DNA from: 73-13 sp035556075
Lineage (GTDB): Bacteria; Actinomycetota; Actinomycetes; Actinomycetales; Microbacteriaceae
Direction: 5' to 3'
DNA length: 64,000 nucleotides
Assembly: GCA_035556075.1 (NCBI GenBank)
Contig: DATMFQ010000013.1
Coordinates: forward strand, 20,231-84,230
The notes under the pieces are model-generated. The model made no database searches. It saw nothing but the letters and a program-made list of their open reading frames with translations, and was not told the origin of the DNA. The translations under genes and the position numbers were made by a program. Below are positions 7,164 to 15,338 of the stretch, in pieces; positions within the stretch are counted from its first letter, which is position 1; each line of letters begins with the position of its first letter.

Positions 7164-7916
7164 ATGTCTGCCCTTAATGCGCTCGTTGACTTCTGGGATC
7201 GGGAAGTTGAGCGTTGGGTCGGTGGCGAGACAGAGGTCTCCGATCGTTTGCGACCGTGGTTCGAGTCGTACAAGGGGAGTGGACGCGGCGAAGTTCGACT
7301 CGACGTGTTTCCCGAGCCCTACACCGGGCGGCTTCTCGGCAACGACGCCCCTGTTGTCATGCTGGGGCTTAACCCCGGTGCTGCCGTGCCGTCGTTTCAA
7401 GCTCCGGGAGGAGTGTTCTTCGAGCAACTCAGGACCATGCGCTACAGCGAATGGGCCGCGACCGTGCCCTACGCGAGCCAGGAGTGGGAGAGCTTCGCCG
7501 GCAGGAATCGCTTCTACCAGAACCGCTTTGCATTCGCGCGACGCTTACTCCGTGATCCCAAGTGGCCCGCATCGGACGGAGTGTTCTTCGAGCTTTACCC
7601 GTACCACTCGTCCGGCGTGACAGCTGCAATGACTCCTCCCGGCGATGCGATCCGAGAGTTCGTTCTCGACCCAATCGGAGAGTTGAACACGCAGCATGTG
7701 TTCGCGTTCGGTAAGCCTTGGTTCGGCGTTCCTGGTCGTATCGGTCTACCGGCTGGGCGTGACCTTGCCGTGCAATGGACGACACCCAGCAGAGAGGCCA
7801 GGGTCTATCCGTTGCCTAGCGGTCAGGATCTAATCGTCATGGCGCAGAATGGCTACGCGGGGCCACCCGGTGCCCAGGACACCGAAGCCTTGGCTAGGAG
7901 TCTTGGGCTTCGGTGA
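7164..7916 (+). CDS. Uracil-DNA-glycosylase-superfamily-like protein, element cargo
   Basis: This 250-residue soluble protein contains VVMLGLNPGAAVP at 64-76. The pattern recalls motif 1 of the UDG superfamily (GxNPG in the mismatch-specific branch). A late strand VMAQNGYAGPPG sits where the second motif would fall, but it lacks the usual His-(P/S)-x-P. If it belongs to the superfamily, the second site has diverged, so glycosylase activity is uncertain. The start ATG 7164 has no upstream ribosome-binding site and fits leaderless translation from the nearby -10. It is divergent from the XRE gene, suggesting shared regulation. It has no similarity by eye to the chromosomal Ung at 39585. Confidence 0.55.
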   Translation: MSALNALVDFWDREVERWVGGETEVSDRLRPWFESYKGSGRGEVRLDVFPEPYTGRLLGNDAPVVMLGLNPGAAVPSFQAPGGVFFEQLRTMRYSEWAATVPYASQEWESFAGRNRFYQNRFAFARRLLRDPKWPASDGVFFELYPYHSSGVTAAMTPPGDAIREFVLDPIGELNTQHVFAFGKPWFGVPGRIGLPAGRDLAVQWTTPSREARVYPLPSGQDLIVMAQNGYAGPPGAQDTEALARSLGLR

Positions 7917-8067
7917 GCGCTGGTCGAACTGCGACGCCGCAGTCCTGGCACCACCAAGCGCCGACACGGGCTTCCATCTGGTGGAGACACTTAGGACAGT
8001 TCGGCGTCGCGCCAAAAGGATCTACCTTGTCCGTGCGTTGATCGTGCCAGGTTGGGTTGTCGACCAC
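7894..8067 (-). CDS. Small zinc-ribbon protein, 57 aa
   Basis: On the minus strand a GTG at 8067 opens a 57-residue frame containing CPKC and, 15 residues later, CQDC. This is a classic four-cysteine zinc ribbon (NCPKCLHQMEARVGAWWCQDC). An in-frame TAA lies only four codons upstream of the GTG, which fixes the N-terminus to within a few residues. The ribosome-binding site is weak. The last 23 bases overlap the end of the UDG-like gene on the other strand. The cysteine spacing is the main evidence; the role is unknown. Confidence 0.5.
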   Translation of the reverse strand: MVDNPTWHDQRTDKVDPFGATPNCPKCLHQMEARVGAWWCQDCGVAVRPALTEAQDS

Positions 8068-8167
8068 CAGGCCAAGTTAGGTCGCTCAGCGTCAACGAGT
8101 CAACGGCCCACGGTTCCCTTGATCAATCGACCGTCGAATACCGCGGACCGGATTCAGATCGACATAC

Positions 8168-8683
8168 CTAACTCGCGAAGTAGGGAACGCCATGCTTGTC
8201 GTACCACTCGTCCCGCCGATTCTGTCGCCAGTCCTCTAGCTCCTGCCACGCCAACCATTCCGGCCAGGTTGCAGGCTCCATTTCCTGATGGTCGAGGATG
8301 TCAAGGTCGACGGACTCCACCGCAGCATCTTTAGCGACTGGCTCATCTGGATACTTCTCCCGGTGGAGTAGCTGGACCTCGAGTAGGCGGGCATCGCCGT
8401 CCGCGAGACCAGCTGCGTTGCAGACAGCTCGGAAGAACCGTTCCGAGTCTCCGCGTTGCGCGCCGTCGTTTCGACAGGTGTGGGTGAATCGATATGTCGC
8501 CTCGATATGTCCGTCGGGGTAGGCGAGAACAGGCAGTACCCATTCCCGGTCACTTACGGACTGAGACTTACGCCCAAGGGGGACTCTGTAGAACGCCCGA
8601 TACGTTGCGTCGTCTGCGAACCACAAATGCAGTTCGATCCGTGCGGCCGAGATCGGCTTACGTGGGCGTGGTTTGGCAGCCAT
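8168..8683 (-). CDS. Hypothetical protein, 171 aa, element cargo
   Basis: The start ATG 8683 follows AAGAAGG at 6 bases. The frame continues upstream but only through the terminator and integrase leader. The protein is charged and rich in Trp near the C-terminus (WPEWLAWQELEDW, then RRDEWYDKHGVPYF). The N-terminal half reads as beta strands (ARIELHLWFADDATYRAFYR). No known family is recognised. An 8-base hairpin (8700-8707 with 8731-8738) lies in its leader. It sits between the integrase terminator and the cargo island and is transcribed toward the cargo. Confidence 0.6.
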   Translation of the reverse strand: MAAKPRPRKPISAARIELHLWFADDATYRAFYRVPLGRKSQSVSDREWVLPVLAYPDGHIEATYRFTHTCRNDGAQRGDSERFFRAVCNAAGLADGDARLLEVQLLHREKYPDEPVAKDAAVESVDLDILDHQEMEPATWPEWLAWQELEDWRQNRRDEWYDKHGVPYFAS

Positions 8684-8737
8684 GGTGGCCTTCTTTCTAC
8701 ATGCCGCGAGTTTGAGATGTCCCCCTGGCTGCGGCAT

Positions 8738-8783
8738 GCAAAAAGAAAAGCACCGTGAGACACGTATCTGTCTCGCGGTGCTT
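8738..8783 (-). terminator. Rho-independent terminator of the integrase gene
   Basis: On the minus strand a 15-base stem (8783-8769 with 8762-8748, one mismatch, 6-base loop) is followed by TTTTCTTTTT. It lies about 80 bases beyond the integrase stop. The combination of a GC-rich stem and a U-rich tail is clear. Confidence 0.85.
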
Positions 8784-8860
8784 CGGTTCCCCGGCGTGTA
8801 CTTCTCCGGGCGATTGGACCTTGTGCCGCTCAAGTCGGCCATCCATGCGATGCGTCCAGG

Positions 8861-10414
8861 TTACTTGATGCTCTTCTCCCACTTCCAGTTGACGTTGATG
8901 CGCGCTGCGGTCGCAAGCTTCAAGATCTCCCATTTGGCGGCTAGGTACTCGTCTTCCGACTCGTTCTTTAGTCGGGGGCGCGTCCGAGCCGTGCCCGGGG
9001 GGTAAGGGTGGACCTCGATCTTGTCGATGAACCCGCGGAGTGCCGCCCTTCGACGACCGGGAGTCCAGGATCGCCAATCGATGCCCTTCTCCGGATCGAA
9101 GTCGATCATCGAAATGGGTAGCCGGAGCAAGGAGTCGTACTCCTTGCCTATGGCGTCGATGAGTGCGTCGATCCGAGTGACCTCGGCAACCGAGTCGCGT
9201 TCGTCCATAATTCCGAGAACGTAGGCCTTCTGTGCGCGCTCCTTCTGTGCTCGCAAGTCGCGGCGCTCCTGTTCGAGCTCGTCCAGTCGGTCGTCGGTTT
9301 CCGGGTCTTGTTCCGACATGCGCTGCATGAACCGGGGCGTCTCTTTCAGCTTGCCGATGAGTTCTTCCCAGACAACCTCTTCGAGCGCGTCGTGCACGAT
9401 TGAGACTCGGCCAGTGTCCTCCCACGACTCCTTGCCGCCGCGGGTCCTGAGCACGCGAGGGTGCTTATCCGAAGGGCCATGCACCCGAGCGAGACAGGCA
9501 AGGGTCGTTGTCTTGACTTTCGCGGACTGTTTACCGTGTGTGATCAACGGCTTGCCACACGCGCCGCAGACCGTAAGCCCTCCACCCATGCTGTATTTTC
9601 CACCTTTGACGCCGGGGGAGTGGACCACCTTTCGGCTGGGGTCTGTAAGCAGAGCGTGCATCCGGTCGAATGTCCGCTGATCGATGATCGGCTTCCATTG
9701 TGCTTTGACCCCCGGCATGGTCTCACCGAGCATTGAGCGATTGAGCATGATCGAGCGCAGGTTCGCCTGTCGCCAATGTTTGCCGAGTCTGGTCTGGATG
9801 CCTCGGTTGTTCCAGTCCGTCACGATGCTGTGCATGGCCTCGCGATCATCCAGCATTCGGCGGGCAACCTCGTGGATGCGCGCAACCTCGGTTTCTTCCG
9901 GAACGAGTTGACCCTCGACGGCCTTGTAGCCGTATGGCGGTATCCCCCCATGCCATAGGCCGTTTTCGCGACGGTGCTGCTTGTTGCGTTTCTGGCGGGC
10001 GCTGGCTCGTTCAGCCTCGCCCTTAGCGACAGCGGCCTTGATCCGGGCGTACATGCGCCCACCGTCAGTCCCTAGATCGGCCTCTCCGTTCGCGGTCACG
10101 ATCCTGAGGCCGCGATCCTCGGCGGCGTCGATCCAGTCTTCGAGTTGGCGCGGCTGCCGGGTGAGTCGATCGAGGTCCCAACAGATGAGCGCAGAGAAGC
10201 GACCCATTTCGAAGTCGGCAACGAGTTGGTCGTACTCCGGGCGTTTGACGAGCTTGTCAGCGGCAGTGAGGTTCCTGTCCACGTATTCGTGGACAACATC
10301 CCAACCATGTTGCTGGGCGAGCTTGCGCGAATCTTCGAGTTGGGTGTCAATACCAACCTTGGTGCCGTCGCGGTCGACAGATAGTCGCGCGTAGATCGCG
10401 GCTGCGATACCCAT
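8861..10414 (-). CDS. int: Large serine integrase of the element
   Basis: This 517-residue protein has the resolvase catalytic domain: IYARLSVDRDG with nucleophile Ser12, then WDLDRLTRQPRQLEDW. A recombinase domain follows (about 160-270, GIPPYGYKAVEGQLVPEE), then the zinc ribbon beginning LTVCGACGKPL, then a coiled coil (about 410-460, DRLDELEQERRDLRAQ) typical of integrases that control directionality. The start ATG 10414 follows AAGGAG at 5 bases; the longer upstream frame is antisense to comM. It lies about 35 bases from the comM junction, so the attachment site adjoins its 5' end. It catalyses site-specific integration between attP and a comM attB. Confidence 0.95.
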   Translation of the reverse strand: MGIAAAIYARLSVDRDGTKVGIDTQLEDSRKLAQQHGWDVVHEYVDRNLTAADKLVKRPEYDQLVADFEMGRFSALICWDLDRLTRQPRQLEDWIDAAEDRGLRIVTANGEADLGTDGGRMYARIKAAVAKGEAERASARQKRNKQHRRENGLWHGGIPPYGYKAVEGQLVPEETEVARIHEVARRMLDDREAMHSIVTDWNNRGIQTRLGKHWRQANLRSIMLNRSMLGETMPGVKAQWKPIIDQRTFDRMHALLTDPSRKVVHSPGVKGGKYSMGGGLTVCGACGKPLITHGKQSAKVKTTTLACLARVHGPSDKHPRVLRTRGGKESWEDTGRVSIVHDALEEVVWEELIGKLKETPRFMQRMSEQDPETDDRLDELEQERRDLRAQKERAQKAYVLGIMDERDSVAEVTRIDALIDAIGKEYDSLLRLPISMIDFDPEKGIDWRSWTPGRRRAALRGFIDKIEVHPYPPGTARTRPRLKNESEDEYLAAKWEILKLATAARINVNWKWEKSIK

Positions 10415-10455
10415 GTAGCTCCTTCGATTTCTCCTATTCAATTGTATTTCGGATT
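10415..10455. other. Probable right attachment site (element/comM junction)
   Basis: Between the integrase ribosome-binding site and the first recognisable comM codons (FLDEAPEF, from about 10452) the sequence changes from AT-rich element DNA to host coding DNA. Normal ComM proteins have a Gly-Val/Ile-Leu run before FLDEAPEF. Here the frame reads YFG instead, so the crossover lies at about 10445-10452. The exact two-base core cannot be fixed without the left end. Confidence 0.65.
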
Positions 10456-11095
10456 CCTCGACGAAGCTCCGGAGTTTTCTCGCATCGCCCTCGATGCACT
10501 GCGCCAGCCGCTCGAGGAGCGCGTGATCACGGTGCAGCGGGCGAATGCGACCGCGCGTTTCCCCGCCGACTTTCAGCTCGTGCTCGCGGCGAACCCGTGC
10601 CCGTGCGGCCGTGAACCGGACGCGAGCTGCACCTGCACCCCGATGGCGAAGCGACGCTATCTCGGCAAGCTGTCCGGGCCGTTGCTCGACCGGGTCGATC
10701 TCCAGGTCCAGTTGCGTCGCGTCACGGCGACGCAGTTGCGGCTGGCGCTCGACCACTCCGATCGGCGGGCGCGGCCCGGACTCACCACTGCCGAGGGCCG
10801 CCAGCAGGTCGCCGCTGCCCGGCAGACCGCGCTGGAGCGATGGGCCGGCACTCCCTGGCGACGCAACGCGGAGGTGCCCGGCAACCGACTTCGCGGCGTC
10901 GAGGGTGGTCTCCGCCTGCCGCGAGCCGTGACGGTCGGCCTCGATCAGGCGCTCGAGCGCGGCGCCATCACGATGCGCGGCTACGATCGGGTGCTTCGCA
11001 TCGCCTGGACGCTCGCCGACCTCGACGGGCTGGGGCGCCCCGGTCGGGACCAGGTCGACGAGGCGGCTGGCTACCGGATGGCGGTGGCGGCATGA
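10448..11095 (+). pseudogene. comM: comM (YifB, Mg-chelatase-like AAA ATPase), 3' fragment
   Basis: The frame encodes the C-terminal 215 or so residues of ComM: Walker B FLDEAPEF, then PLEERVITVQRANATARFPA, the sensor region ANPCPCG and the Mg_chelatase C-terminal domain ending in GYDRVLRIAWTLADLDG. The Walker A and N-terminal Lon-like part are missing, displaced by the element to the left of the window. ComM is a branch-migration helicase that assists integration of transformed DNA. It is therefore expected to be inactive here unless the element excises. Its stop overlaps the dprA ATG. Confidence 0.92.
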
Positions 11096-12351
11096 GCATG
11101 CTGGGGTTGCCGGAAGCGGACATCCGCGCACTTGTTGGCAGCGTGCGAACTGTGCCCCCGGACGGGCTCGGCGCGGCCGAGGTCGCCGACGCCTTCGCAC
11201 TCGCGAGCTGGACGGTCATCGCTGAGCCTGCGGACGAGGTTGCGAGCCAGCTCATCACGCAGCTCGGCGCGGCGGCAGCGCTCGAGGCCCTCATCGCGAA
11301 TCGGCCCATGGAGGAGGTCGCGGCGGCGGTCAACGCGGTGGCGGGGACCGGGACGCTCGCGATCGAGCAGCTGCGGCGAGGCTGGGCACGGTGGCAGCCG
11401 CGGCTCTCCGCGCGCAGTGCCGTGCGGGCGATCGAGCAGGCGGCAGCCTTTGACTGTTGCCTCGTGCTCCCTCGTGACGCCTCGTGGCCGTCCGGCCTCA
11501 GCGATCTCGGTGACCGCGCACCGTACGCGCTCTGGGCGCGAGGCCGCGGCGGACTCCTCGGCACCGGGGAGCCCACTGCTGATGGTGCGGCGCCGCACCG
11601 CGGCGAAGCGGTCGCGCTCGTCGGTGCGCGCGCGGCGACCGGGTACGGGGAGCATGTCGCGACCGAGTTCGCGGCCGGTCTCGCGGACCGAGGGGTCGTC
11701 GTGGTCTCAGGAGGGGCGTATGGCGTCGACGGTGCCGCCCATCGCGGCGCCCTGGCCGGTGGCGGTGTGACGGCCGCGGTGCTCGCTGGCGGGCTGGATC
11801 GCCTCTATCCCGCCGGTCATGCGGCGCTCCTGCGGCGCGTTGCCACGAATGGGGTGCTGCTCGCCGAGGTGCCATGTGGCACCCCGCCCACGCGCTACCG
11901 GTTCCTGCAGCGCAACCGCGTCATCGCGGCGATCGCCGCCTCGGTCGTGGTCATCGAGGCCGGGTATCGCTCCGGGTCGCTCAACACGGCCGGGCATGCC
12001 GCGGAGATCGGCCGCCCGATCGGCGCGGTGCCCGGTCCCATCACGAGCGCGGCGTCGGCCGGGTGCCATCGGCTGCTCCGGGAGTTCCCGGCGGTCTGCG
12101 TCACGAGCGTGGCCGACGTGCTTGCCCTGCATCGGCCTGAGGGCGAGACACCGGCCACCGGATTCGATCGGCGCAGCCTCGAGGAGTTGCGTGTGCTTGA
12201 CGCGCTCCGTCCGCGACAGGGGCGGGACACGACCGAGGTGGCCCGCCTGAGCGGTCTCGCCGAGGGCGAGGCGCGCGTCGTGCTCGGTCGCCTCGAGCTC
12301 GAGGGGGTCACCGCGCGGGGCGTCTCCGGCTGGGTACGGGCGGGCGGTTAG
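11092..12351 (+). CDS. dprA: DNA processing protein DprA
   Basis: This 419-residue protein has the Rossmann-like DprA core: VALVGARAATGYGEHVA, then SGGAYGVDGAAHRGAL, LDRLYPAGHAALLRRV, RYRFLQRNRVIAAIA, EAGYRSGSLNTAGHAAE. A C-terminal winged helix (about 365-415) and an N-terminal extension are also present. DprA binds incoming single-stranded DNA and loads RecA during transformation. Its ATG overlaps the comM stop by four bases, so its expression was originally coupled to comM. With the element in place it must be read from the remnant or from a promoter inside the element. Key residues look intact. Confidence 0.95.
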   Translation: MSMLGLPEADIRALVGSVRTVPPDGLGAAEVADAFALASWTVIAEPADEVASQLITQLGAAAALEALIANRPMEEVAAAVNAVAGTGTLAIEQLRRGWARWQPRLSARSAVRAIEQAAAFDCCLVLPRDASWPSGLSDLGDRAPYALWARGRGGLLGTGEPTADGAAPHRGEAVALVGARAATGYGEHVATEFAAGLADRGVVVVSGGAYGVDGAAHRGALAGGGVTAAVLAGGLDRLYPAGHAALLRRVATNGVLLAEVPCGTPPTRYRFLQRNRVIAAIAASVVVIEAGYRSGSLNTAGHAAEIGRPIGAVPGPITSAASAGCHRLLREFPAVCVTSVADVLALHRPEGETPATGFDRRSLEELRVLDALRPRQGRDTTEVARLSGLAEGEARVVLGRLELEGVTARGVSGWVRAGG

Positions 12352-12361
12352 CCTTGGGCGC

Positions 12362-13402
12362 ATGGTCCAGCTCGGGCAGCACCCTGCGCCCTCGCACACC
12401 GTCGTTCACCTTTCCGACACCCACCTGCTCGACGGCGGTGTCCAGCTCTACGGGCGAGTCGACTCGACGGTTCGGCTCATCTCGGCCCTCGAGCGGCTCG
12501 AGCACTCCGGCATTCAGCCGGACGCGATCGTGGTCACGGGCGATCTCGTGGACCTCGGGGAGGCTGCGGCGTACCGACGGCTCCGCAGCCTCGTCGAGCC
12601 GGTCGCCGCACGCCTCGGCGCCGAGATCGTGTGGTGCATGGGCAACCACGACGAGCGGGCGCCCTACGCACGGGAGCTGTTCGACGAGCCAGAGCACACC
12701 GGTGACGGCTCGCACGGCATCGCCCCGCAGGATCGTGTGGTCGACGTCCACGGTTTGCGGATCATCGCCCTCGACACGACGGTCCCCGGCTACCACCACG
12801 GCGCGCTCGATCCCGAGCAGCTCGACTGGCTGCGTGCCCGGCTCGCCGAGCCAGCGGAGCACGGCACGCTGCTCGCGCTCCACCATCCGCCGATGCCGAG
12901 CCCGCTCACGGAGGCGATGGCGATCCTCGAGCTTGACGACCAGGACGCGCTTGCCACTGTGCTTGTCGGCACCGATGTGCGGGGGATCCTCGCGGGGCAT
13001 CTGCACTACTCGGCGCACTCGACGCTCGCGGGCATCCCGGTCTCGGTCGCCTCCGCGAGCTGCTACACGCTCGCGCTCGGGGTACCCGACCGCATCCTCG
13101 CGGGCGTCGACCGCCACCAGGCGTTTGACGTGCTGCACGTCTATCCCGACCGGGTCGTTCACACAACCGTCCCGGTCGATACGGCCGAGCTGGTCTCCGG
13201 CCACCCGGCCGAGGCCCTCGAGCGCATCGCGGCGATCCCGCCGGAGCTGCGTCGCGAGCTGTTCTCACGGAAAGACTCCGCATTCCAGGCCGCCGCGCTC
13301 CTCGCCGACCCGGTCGCGACGGCCACTGTCGCGGAAGCGGCGGTGGCGGCCGCACTGACCGAGGCAGCTACTCGGGCGAGTCACCCCGAGGATCGTGGCT
13401 GA
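12362..13402 (+). CDS. Calcineurin-like phosphodiesterase (CpdA/Icc type)
   Basis: This 346-residue protein carries the full metallophosphatase signature: HLSDTH near residue 18, VVTGDLVD, CMGNHDERAPY, ALHHPPMPS and AGHLHYS. These ligate a dinuclear metal centre. The order and spacing match class III cyclic-nucleotide phosphodiesterases. Substrates in actinobacteria are debated (cAMP or other phosphodiesters), so I do not assign one. It starts 10 bases after dprA and is followed closely by xerC. Confidence 0.85.
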   Translation: MVQLGQHPAPSHTVVHLSDTHLLDGGVQLYGRVDSTVRLISALERLEHSGIQPDAIVVTGDLVDLGEAAAYRRLRSLVEPVAARLGAEIVWCMGNHDERAPYARELFDEPEHTGDGSHGIAPQDRVVDVHGLRIIALDTTVPGYHHGALDPEQLDWLRARLAEPAEHGTLLALHHPPMPSPLTEAMAILELDDQDALATVLVGTDVRGILAGHLHYSAHSTLAGIPVSVASASCYTLALGVPDRILAGVDRHQAFDVLHVYPDRVVHTTVPVDTAELVSGHPAEALERIAAIPPELRRELFSRKDSAFQAAALLADPVATATVAEAAVAAALTEAATRASHPEDRG

Positions 13403-13420
13403 CCGGGAGACCATGGGGTC

Positions 13421-14356
13421 GTGACCGAGACAGTGGTGCCACCGGCTTGGTCGGCGGAGATCGACGACTGGGTCAATCGGCTCGATGTCGCCCGCGGCCG
13501 GAGCTCGCACACGATTCGGGCCTACCGTGACGATGTCAGTCGCCTCGCCGCCTACGCGTTCGCCCGCGGCGCTGCCTCGCCCGCCGACGTCGACCTCGAG
13601 CTGCTGCGTGATTGGCTCGGTCTCCTCGCTGATGAGGGCATTGCGAAGTCCACGCTGGCTCGCCGCGCGGCTGCCGTACGTGGTTTTTACTCGGACCTGC
13701 GGCGCACCGGTGGCGTGGACGTCGACCCGGCAGCTCGGCTGCGCTCACCACGTCCGGACCGGCGGCTCCCCAAGGTGCCGAGCCGGCAGCAGGTCGCCGC
13801 CCTCCTCGGCGGCCTCCACGCCGCGGCCGATTCGGGGGATCCCGTGGCCATCCGGGATCTTGCGGTGGTTGAGTTGCTCTACGCGGCTGGGCTCCGCGTG
13901 AGTGAGCTCGTCGGCCTCGACATCGATGACCTCGATCGCCCCCGCCACACGGTGCGTGTCCTCGGGAAGGGCGCGAAAGAGCGGGTCCTGCCATACGGCG
14001 TGCCCGCCGCAGCGGCTCTCGAGCGATGGCTTGCGGACGGGCGGCCGGCGCTGGCCACCCCGGACTCGGGTGCCGCGGTATTCCTTGGTGCCCGTGGGGG
14101 TCGGCTTGGTGCTCGCGCCGTCCACTCGCTCGCGACGCGGCTCCTCGGCGAGGCGGCGGGGCCCCACGGGCCACACACCTTCCGTCACGCGGCGGCGACC
14201 CACCTGCTCGACGGCGGTGCGGACCTCAGGGTCGTCCAGGAATTGCTCGGCCATGCAAGCCTCAGCACGACGCAGCTCTACACGCACGTCTCCATCGAGC
14301 GGCTCCGTGCCAGCTACGCGCAGGCGCACCCGCGTGCCGCTGAGCCACCGCGCTGA
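13421..14356 (+). CDS. xerC: Tyrosine recombinase XerC
   Basis: This 311-residue protein has an N-terminal SAM-like core-binding domain (about 10-95). All catalytic residues are in place: Arg159 (AAGLRVSEL), Lys183 (GKGAKERV), His252 and Arg255 (HTFRHAAATHLLDGG), His278 (ELLGHASLSTT) and Tyr287. With a XerD partner it resolves chromosome dimers at dif. It is located just before the rpsB block, the usual place for the chromosomal xerC in this family. The start is GTG. Confidence 0.93.
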   Translation: MTETVVPPAWSAEIDDWVNRLDVARGRSSHTIRAYRDDVSRLAAYAFARGAASPADVDLELLRDWLGLLADEGIAKSTLARRAAAVRGFYSDLRRTGGVDVDPAARLRSPRPDRRLPKVPSRQQVAALLGGLHAAADSGDPVAIRDLAVVELLYAAGLRVSELVGLDIDDLDRPRHTVRVLGKGAKERVLPYGVPAAAALERWLADGRPALATPDSGAAVFLGARGGRLGARAVHSLATRLLGEAAGPHGPHTFRHAAATHLLDGGADLRVVQELLGHASLSTTQLYTHVSIERLRASYAQAHPRAAEPPR

Positions 14357-14414
14357 ACTGCTCGGCGCCGCCCTCCCCAGTCGCTGCGCTCCCGCCCGCA
14401 CGGCACCCGCTCAC

Positions 14415-14963
14415 TCACTCGAGTGACCGCGTCGGCAGCAGCACCGCGCGCGGCACACCACCGAGCCACAGCAGCGGGTTCCGGTACTCGCCCGCGACCC
14501 GCACGCCCATGTGCACACAGCGCACGACGCAGTGTCCAGGCTCGACCCGTCCGACGGCCTGCCCGGCGGTGACCGAGTCGCCCGCGGTGACGCTCGTCGT
14601 CACCGGCTCAAAGCTCGAGATCACGCCATCGTGCTCGATCGACAGCACCGGCCGATCGACCACCCAGCCCGCGTACCGGACAACCCCGTCCGCGGGCGCG
14701 ACCACCTCCGTCTCCCATGCACGGAGGTCGACGCCGCGATGTCCGGCCGACCACGGCTGCGCCGGCGCGGCGAACGCCCGCAGCACGAGCTGCTCGCCCG
14801 ACAGCGGCCAGCGCCAGCGCCCCTGCTCGACGCGCGTCGTCGCCTTGGTCGCATCGGGGACCTCGGGCGCACCCCATTCCTGCGAATGCGCCGCCGCGCT
14901 CCCGGCGAGGCCGAGCAGGCCGCCGGAGATCACCACTGCTGCAGCCCACCAGGATCGATGCAT
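14415..14963 (-). CDS. Exported M23-type (LytM) peptidase-like protein
   Basis: This 182-residue protein has a signal peptide (residues 1-27, WAAAVVISGGLLGLAGSAAA). It then has a LytM fold: GHRGVDLR carries the zinc His and Asp, followed by PADGVVRYAGWV and GDSVTAGQAVGRVEPGH. At the last motif, where peptidases have His-x-His, it reads CVHMGV, so the first His is replaced by Cys. It may therefore be a cell-wall-binding or activator protein, not an active endopeptidase. The start ATG 14963 gives the signal peptide; upstream in-frame codons would put a charged tail before it. It is convergent with xerC. Confidence 0.8.
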   Translation of the reverse strand: MHRSWWAAAVVISGGLLGLAGSAAAHSQEWGAPEVPDATKATTRVEQGRWRWPLSGEQLVLRAFAAPAQPWSAGHRGVDLRAWETEVVAPADGVVRYAGWVVDRPVLSIEHDGVISSFEPVTTSVTAGDSVTAGQAVGRVEPGHCVVRCVHMGVRVAGEYRNPLLWLGGVPRAVLLPTRSLE

Positions 14964-15338
14964 CCGGCCAGCCTGCCGGTCGTGCGCGCGGTGTGCCCGC
15001 CGACGGCGGCAGACTGTGGACAACTCGCACGCGGTCGCGATTGCGCACGAGCTACACCCTCGCCTGCACGGGCTGGCCCGGCATCGAACTGCTAGACTGC
15101 TCGTCGCACTTCCTCTCGGTCGGAGTCATCCGGCCACCAGGAGGTGACTACGCGCGTCCAGCGCGGTATCGACCCCATCGGTCCACACGCGGCTCTGTCA
15201 GGAGCAGCGTGTCGGCGGGGAAGGGCCAGGACGCCAGGGGTTCCACGGCAATCCGCCGAGGACCGACACAACCGAGAACCGCACACGAAGGCCCGGCCCC
15301 GCCGGTCACCGGGTTGTGCAGAGAATAGGAGCACGGCC
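14964..15338 (+). other. Upstream/leader region of rpsB
   Basis: This 375-base gap precedes rpsB. A possible extended -10 (GCTAGACT at 15091-15098) has no good -35. Downstream lies a long GC-rich stretch able to form several stems. An in-frame GTG at 15141 preceded by GGAGG would fuse a basic N-terminus to S2, which is not expected of the family. A long structured leader would allow autoregulation by S2, but no known motif is recognised. Confidence 0.4.

Larger units (their letters stand above)
1..10450. mobile_element. Integrated mobile element (prophage or satellite-like), right part only, inserted in comM
   Basis: The first 10.4 kb differ from the rest of the window. GC is visibly lower, genes are short and mostly unrecognised, and the block includes a primase-polymerase, two serine recombinases and HTH proteins. 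It ends with a large serine integrase whose start codon lies about 35 bases from the point where comM homology begins. The integrase at the extreme end, reading inward, is the usual layout for serine-integrase elements. The left end is outside the window. A terminase-small-subunit-like gene at the left edge favours a prophage or phage satellite over a conjugative element, but no capsid, portal or conjugation gene is visible to settle this. The right boundary is approximate. Confidence 0.85.

Noticed and set aside
7849..8334. A 161-codon plus-strand frame after the UDG-like gene
   Set aside because: It starts inside that gene, is antisense to the zinc ribbon and the 171-aa gene, and has no domain pattern.
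8861..11200. Longer integrase reading frame extending across comM
   Set aside because: The extension is antisense to comM codons. The resolvase domain begins at ATG 10414 with a good AAGGAG.
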